From Candidatus Curtissbacteria bacterium RIFCSPLOWO2_01_FULL_37_9 (GTDB taxonomy: Bacteria; Patescibacteriota; Microgenomatia; Curtissbacterales; GWA2-41-24), in contig MFBN01000020.1 of the NCBI GenBank assembly GCA_001776425.1, forward strand, positions 36,141 through 45,265: 9,125 nt of DNA. The letters run 5' to 3'. The notes under the pieces were generated by a model. It was not told the origin of the DNA. It saw nothing but the letters and a program-made list of their open reading frames with translations, and made no database searches. The position numbers and the translations under genes are program-made. This document shows positions 6,873 to 9,125 of this stretch, piece by piece; positions within the stretch are counted from its first letter, which is position 1, and each line of letters begins with the position of its first letter.

Positions 6873-7517
6873 TTATTGTAAATTGGAAGCAAGCTTGGCA
6901 AGTTTTTGGTAAGCTAATTGAAAATCTGGGGCATTATGAAGAGCGGATGTTGCCACTAAAAAATCAGCGCCTGCTTCTGCAATTTCGGAGGCTGTTTGAA
7001 AATTAACCCCTATATCTACTTCAACCGGCAAATTTGGCATCATGTCCTTTGACTGGCGAATTTTTTGTAAAATATGCTTTTGAAATTTTTGTCCGCTAAA
7101 CCCCGGTGTGCCGGCATATAAGGATAATAAATCAATCTCGGTAAACAGGTTTGACGCTGCATTAATAGGCGTTTGCGGATTCAATGAAATTCCTACCTGC
7201 TTTTGATTATTTTTAATTTGATAAATAGTTTCCCGCAATAAATTGTTGGTTTCAAACGGTATGATAATCCGGCTTACGAATTGCAAAGAAACCAACGGTA
7301 TAAGGTACTTTTTGGGCTCGATAACCATTAGTTGAATTTCGAGCATTGCCGATGTGGGGTTTTTTTTTATAACATCTGTTCCTACGGTAATATTGTTGGC
7401 AAATATACCATCAATAACATCTATTTGGATTAGATCTGCTACACCTTCGGCCTTTTTAAGTTTTTGTTGATAATCTTTCTCATCATTAGTTAGAATTCCC
7501 GGAATAATAATAGCCAT
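6873..7517 (-). CDS. Ribulose-phosphate 3-epimerase family protein, divergent active site
   Basis: This 214-residue TIM-barrel protein resembles Rpe, which interconverts ribulose 5-phosphate and xylulose 5-phosphate. The family order is clear: IPGIL at 5-9, QIDVIDG at 31-37, LEIQLMV at 59-65, GISLNPQTP at 109-117, TPGFSGQKF at 137-145, VEVDIGVN at 165-172 and EAGADFLV. Both catalytic aspartates are kept, D33 and D168. However, the two histidines that with them bind the metal in known epimerases (human H35 and H70) are glutamines here, Q31 and Q62. The usual serine of PSIL is G7. The catalytic metal site is therefore altered, and the activity may be changed, metal-independent or lost. The gene follows the RNase by 22 nt and precedes the LOG gene by 10 nt. 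Nine consecutive A residues near codons 50-53 could slip. The family call is secure; the function is open. Confidence 0.82.
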   Translation of the reverse strand: MAIIIPGILTNDEKDYQQKLKKAEGVADLIQIDVIDGIFANNITVGTDVIKKNPTSAMLEIQLMVIEPKKYLIPLVSLQFVSRIIIPFETNNLLRETIYQIKNNQKQVGISLNPQTPINAASNLFTEIDLLSLYAGTPGFSGQKFQKHILQKIRQSKDMMPNLPVEVDIGVNFQTASEIAEAGADFLVATSALHNAPDFQLAYQKLAKLASNLQ

Positions 7518-7539
7518 TGAATTTAGATATAAAAATTAA

Positions 7540-8883
7540 TTACAAATAAAAAGTTTCTCCTAATTGGGGTATATCGGCGATTATTTTGAATTTACTGTTA
7601 ATTGCTTTTGCAAATTCTAAAGCTTGTTCGTTTTCTCCGTGCACGATAAAAATCTTTTTAAGATTTTTAACATTATTAATCCAATTTAAAAGCTGAGGTT
7701 GGTCTGCATGGGCGCTGTACGAACCAATGGCTTTAATTTGCGCATTAATTTTAATTTTTTTACCGTATATTTTAATCTCTTTTTCTCCCTCATAAATCCT
7801 TCTTCCCAAAGTTCCGAATGCCTGATATCCGATAAATAAAAGAATGTTATTTTTATTTCCCAAATAATCCATAGCATGAAAAAGTATTCTGCCGCCGTTC
7901 ATCATTCCCGAACCGGCAATGATTATTTTAGGATTAGGAATGCTTTTAATATTTTTAGATTCTTCAACAGACGAGATTAAATGTAGCCTGTCAAGACCAA
8001 AAAAGTCTTTGTCGTAATGAGTTTTATTTAATTTTTCGCTTAAATAATCTGGAAATTGTCCAAAAACCGCAGTAACTTTTTCTGCCAAGGGGCTGTCAAG
8101 GAAAAATTTTGGTTTTTCACAATTTTGGACATTGCAGAAATGCTCTATATCATGGAGCATTTCTTGAGTACGTTCTATAGCGAATGAAGGTATTAAAAGT
8201 ACTCCGTTGTTTATAATGGTTGAATTAATAACTTCTGCTAATTTTTCCGTGCGTTTATTTAAATCTTCGTGGACTCTTGCTGCATAAGTACTTTCACAAA
8301 TTAAATAATCACCGGCTTCTATAATTTGAGGAGAATCCAAAAGCAAAGAAGGAGTATTACCCAAATCGCTTGTATAAATAAGCCTTTTTGAGCCGATGTC
8401 CAAAACAGTTATTGCGGATCCTAAAATATGACCGGCATTTTTAAAAGTAAGCTTAAATTCGTTATTTAAATTAACAGTTTGGTTATATGTTATCGTTTCA
8501 AATTGTCTGATTACTTTTATAACATCTTCTTTGGAGTATAAAGGAGCATGATGATTTTTTTCAGATTCCTCTCGCATTAGTTTTTCACTATCCTCAAGAA
8601 CAAGTCTGGTAAGTTCTTTAGTAGGGGGTGTTGAATATATTTTTCCGGTGAATCCTTCTTTTATAAGTTTTGGTAATCTGCCTGTGTGATCCAGGTGGGC
8701 ATGACCGATAATCACCGTATCTATTGATTTCGGATCATAGGAGAATGCCGAGTAATTTTTTTCTTCTGCAAATTTACTTCCCTGAAAATTGCCGCATTCC
8801 AAAATTATTTTGTGACCGTTTTCCTCAATCAGGATATTCGATCCCGTAACCTCTCGGCAAGCTCCATAAAAAGATATACGCAT
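7540..8883 (-). CDS. Beta-CASP metallo-beta-lactamase-fold RNase (MBL-fold RNA hydrolase)
   Basis: This 447-residue zinc-dependent RNA-processing enzyme is of the CPSF73/RNase J superfamily, in the short bacterial form without KH domains. Metal motifs in order are HAHLDH at 61-66, H152 in AGHILGSA, D173 in TSDLG, and H415 in FIVHGE. The beta-CASP motifs are E197 in CESTY (motif A), H392 in SAHAD (motif B) and H415 (motif C). GSGMMNGGR at 324-332 is a strong marker of the family, and the C-terminal part is the RMMBL region. Motif 1, usually an aspartate in DCGLFQG, reads ECGNFQG with E29. It probably acts in RNA maturation or decay in the cytosol; endo- versus exonuclease activity cannot be told from sequence. 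It follows the glutaredoxin-like gene by 44 nt, with a possible promoter in that gap and no Shine-Dalgarno sequence. Confidence 0.94.
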   Translation of the reverse strand: MRISFYGACREVTGSNILIEENGHKIILECGNFQGSKFAEEKNYSAFSYDPKSIDTVIIGHAHLDHTGRLPKLIKEGFTGKIYSTPPTKELTRLVLEDSEKLMREESEKNHHAPLYSKEDVIKVIRQFETITYNQTVNLNNEFKLTFKNAGHILGSAITVLDIGSKRLIYTSDLGNTPSLLLDSPQIIEAGDYLICESTYAARVHEDLNKRTEKLAEVINSTIINNGVLLIPSFAIERTQEMLHDIEHFCNVQNCEKPKFFLDSPLAEKVTAVFGQFPDYLSEKLNKTHYDKDFFGLDRLHLISSVEESKNIKSIPNPKIIIAGSGMMNGGRILFHAMDYLGNKNNILLFIGYQAFGTLGRRIYEGEKEIKIYGKKIKINAQIKAIGSYSAHADQPQLLNWINNVKNLKKIFIVHGENEQALEFAKAINSKFKIIADIPQLGETFYL

Positions 8884-8886
8884 AAT

Positions 8887-8906
8887 TTAAGTATTAAGTA
8901 TTAAGT
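8887..8906. repeat. Heptanucleotide tandem repeat TTAAGTA, about 2.9 units
   Basis: TTAAGTA starts at 8887, 8894 and 8901, the third unit ending one base short of a perfect match. It sits 4 nt upstream of the RNase start codon on the minus strand, where it reads as repeated AATACTT, and it overlaps the candidate -10 box. Unit-number change by slippage would move or duplicate that box. Confidence 0.9.
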
Positions 8907-8918
8907 TGAAACTATCAA
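8890..8918 (-). promoter_or_regulatory. Candidate promoter before the beta-CASP RNase gene
   Basis: On the minus strand TTGATA (8918-8913, 5/6 match to the -35 box) is followed after 17 nt by AATACT (8895-8890, 4/6 match to the -10 box). Six nt then lead to the ATG at 8883. A second AATACT lies one repeat unit upstream (8902-8897). Transcription would start at or within a few bases of the start codon. The boxes are imperfect and the DNA is AT-rich, so confidence is low. Confidence 0.35.
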
Positions 8919-8927
8919 GTGTAATAG

Positions 8928-9125
8928 TTATTTTGAAGTAACTTTGAGAGCTTCTTCTATTTTAGGTTTATCAAATCCAAGTATTTTAACAACTTGGCCG
9001 TTGTCTTTTTCAATTACGGTAAACGGAACACCAAGCTGACCAGAGAGATCGATCATTTTTTGAGCTTCATTGTGGTTTTGATCAACAAGCACTTCGCTAT
9101 ACTGGATATTATTTGAATCCAAATA
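8928..9125 (-). CDS. Glutaredoxin/NrdH-like thiol-redox protein, 5' end outside the window
   Basis: The last 65 residues of a small thioredoxin-fold protein are visible. The frame is open to the window edge, reading YLDSNNIQYSE, which fits the end of helix 1 and strand 2 of glutaredoxins. The TTG at 9122 is therefore not a likely start. QKMIDLSGQLGVPFTVI contains the conserved cis-proline motif (GVP), and VKILGFDKPKIEEAL matches the C-terminal strand and helix of the YruB/NrdH-like group. The CxxC active site should lie about 10 residues beyond the edge and cannot be checked. Such proteins reduce disulfides, often for ribonucleotide reductase. It is followed after 44 nt by the RNase gene in the same direction. 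Confidence 0.85.
   Translation of the reverse strand, partial: YLDSNNIQYSEVLVDQNHNEAQKMIDLSGQLGVPFTVIEKDNGQVVKILGFDKPKIEEALKVTSK

Noticed and set aside
8884..8927. Terminator for the glutaredoxin-like gene
   Set aside because: The only pairing seen is a 4-bp TTGA/TCAA stem, too weak to call.
9120..9122. TTG as the start of the glutaredoxin-like gene
   Set aside because: The frame stays open to the edge and reads YLDSNN, which matches the family's helix end. The CxxC part must lie outside.
1..9125. Search for CRISPR arrays, tRNA or rRNA genes, insertion sequences, toxin-antitoxin pairs, riboswitches and prophage genes
   Set aside because: No spaced direct repeats, cloverleaf sequences, transposase motifs or terminal inverted repeats were seen by eye. 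Nearly all bases are in assigned genes, and the longest gap is 44 nt.

Overview
The window comes from a compact, AT-rich bacterial chromosome, roughly one third G+C by eye. Gene gaps are 10 to 44 nt where genes do not overlap, and no phage, transposon, CRISPR or RNA gene is visible. The best guess is a Candidate Phyla Radiation (Patescibacteria) genome. The reasons are a short ribosomal protein L19, gene starts without Shine-Dalgarno sequences, and a PfkB kinase whose N-terminal cysteine-containing insertion resembles kinases I recall from CPR genomes. This placement is an inference. UGA is a stop codon here because rplS ends in TGA, so the recoded Gracilibacteria/Absconditabacteria code is unlikely.

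Plus strand, 1-4270. This half carries the 3' two thirds of dnaE (replicative polymerase alpha subunit), then rplS (ribosomal protein L19), rnhB (RNase HII) and yraN (predicted nuclease-fold protein). The last three are translationally coupled by overlaps of 4 and 8 nt and form a common bacterial cluster. A 182-residue protein of unknown family follows, probably with its own promoter.

Minus strand, 9125-4263. Six genes run in one direction and look like an operon. In transcription order they are a glutaredoxin-like protein (5' end outside the window), a beta-CASP metallo-beta-lactamase-fold RNase, a divergent ribulose-phosphate 3-epimerase family protein, a LOG-family nucleotide phosphoribohydrolase-like protein, a PfkB-family sugar/nucleoside kinase, and a D-2-hydroxyacid dehydrogenase. 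The two transcription units converge and their last genes overlap by 8 bp.

The plus-strand genes serve replication and translation. The minus-strand set could be read as RNA or nucleotide breakdown feeding pentose phosphates (RNase, NMP hydrolase, sugar kinase, pentose-5-phosphate epimerase), but only gene order supports this. The observations most worth a second look are the epimerase-like protein, which has both metal-binding histidines replaced by glutamine, the repeated pattern of a -10-like box 6-8 nt before the start codon (candidate leaderless mRNAs), and the cysteine-containing insertion in the kinase. I found no clear new defence or mobile system.
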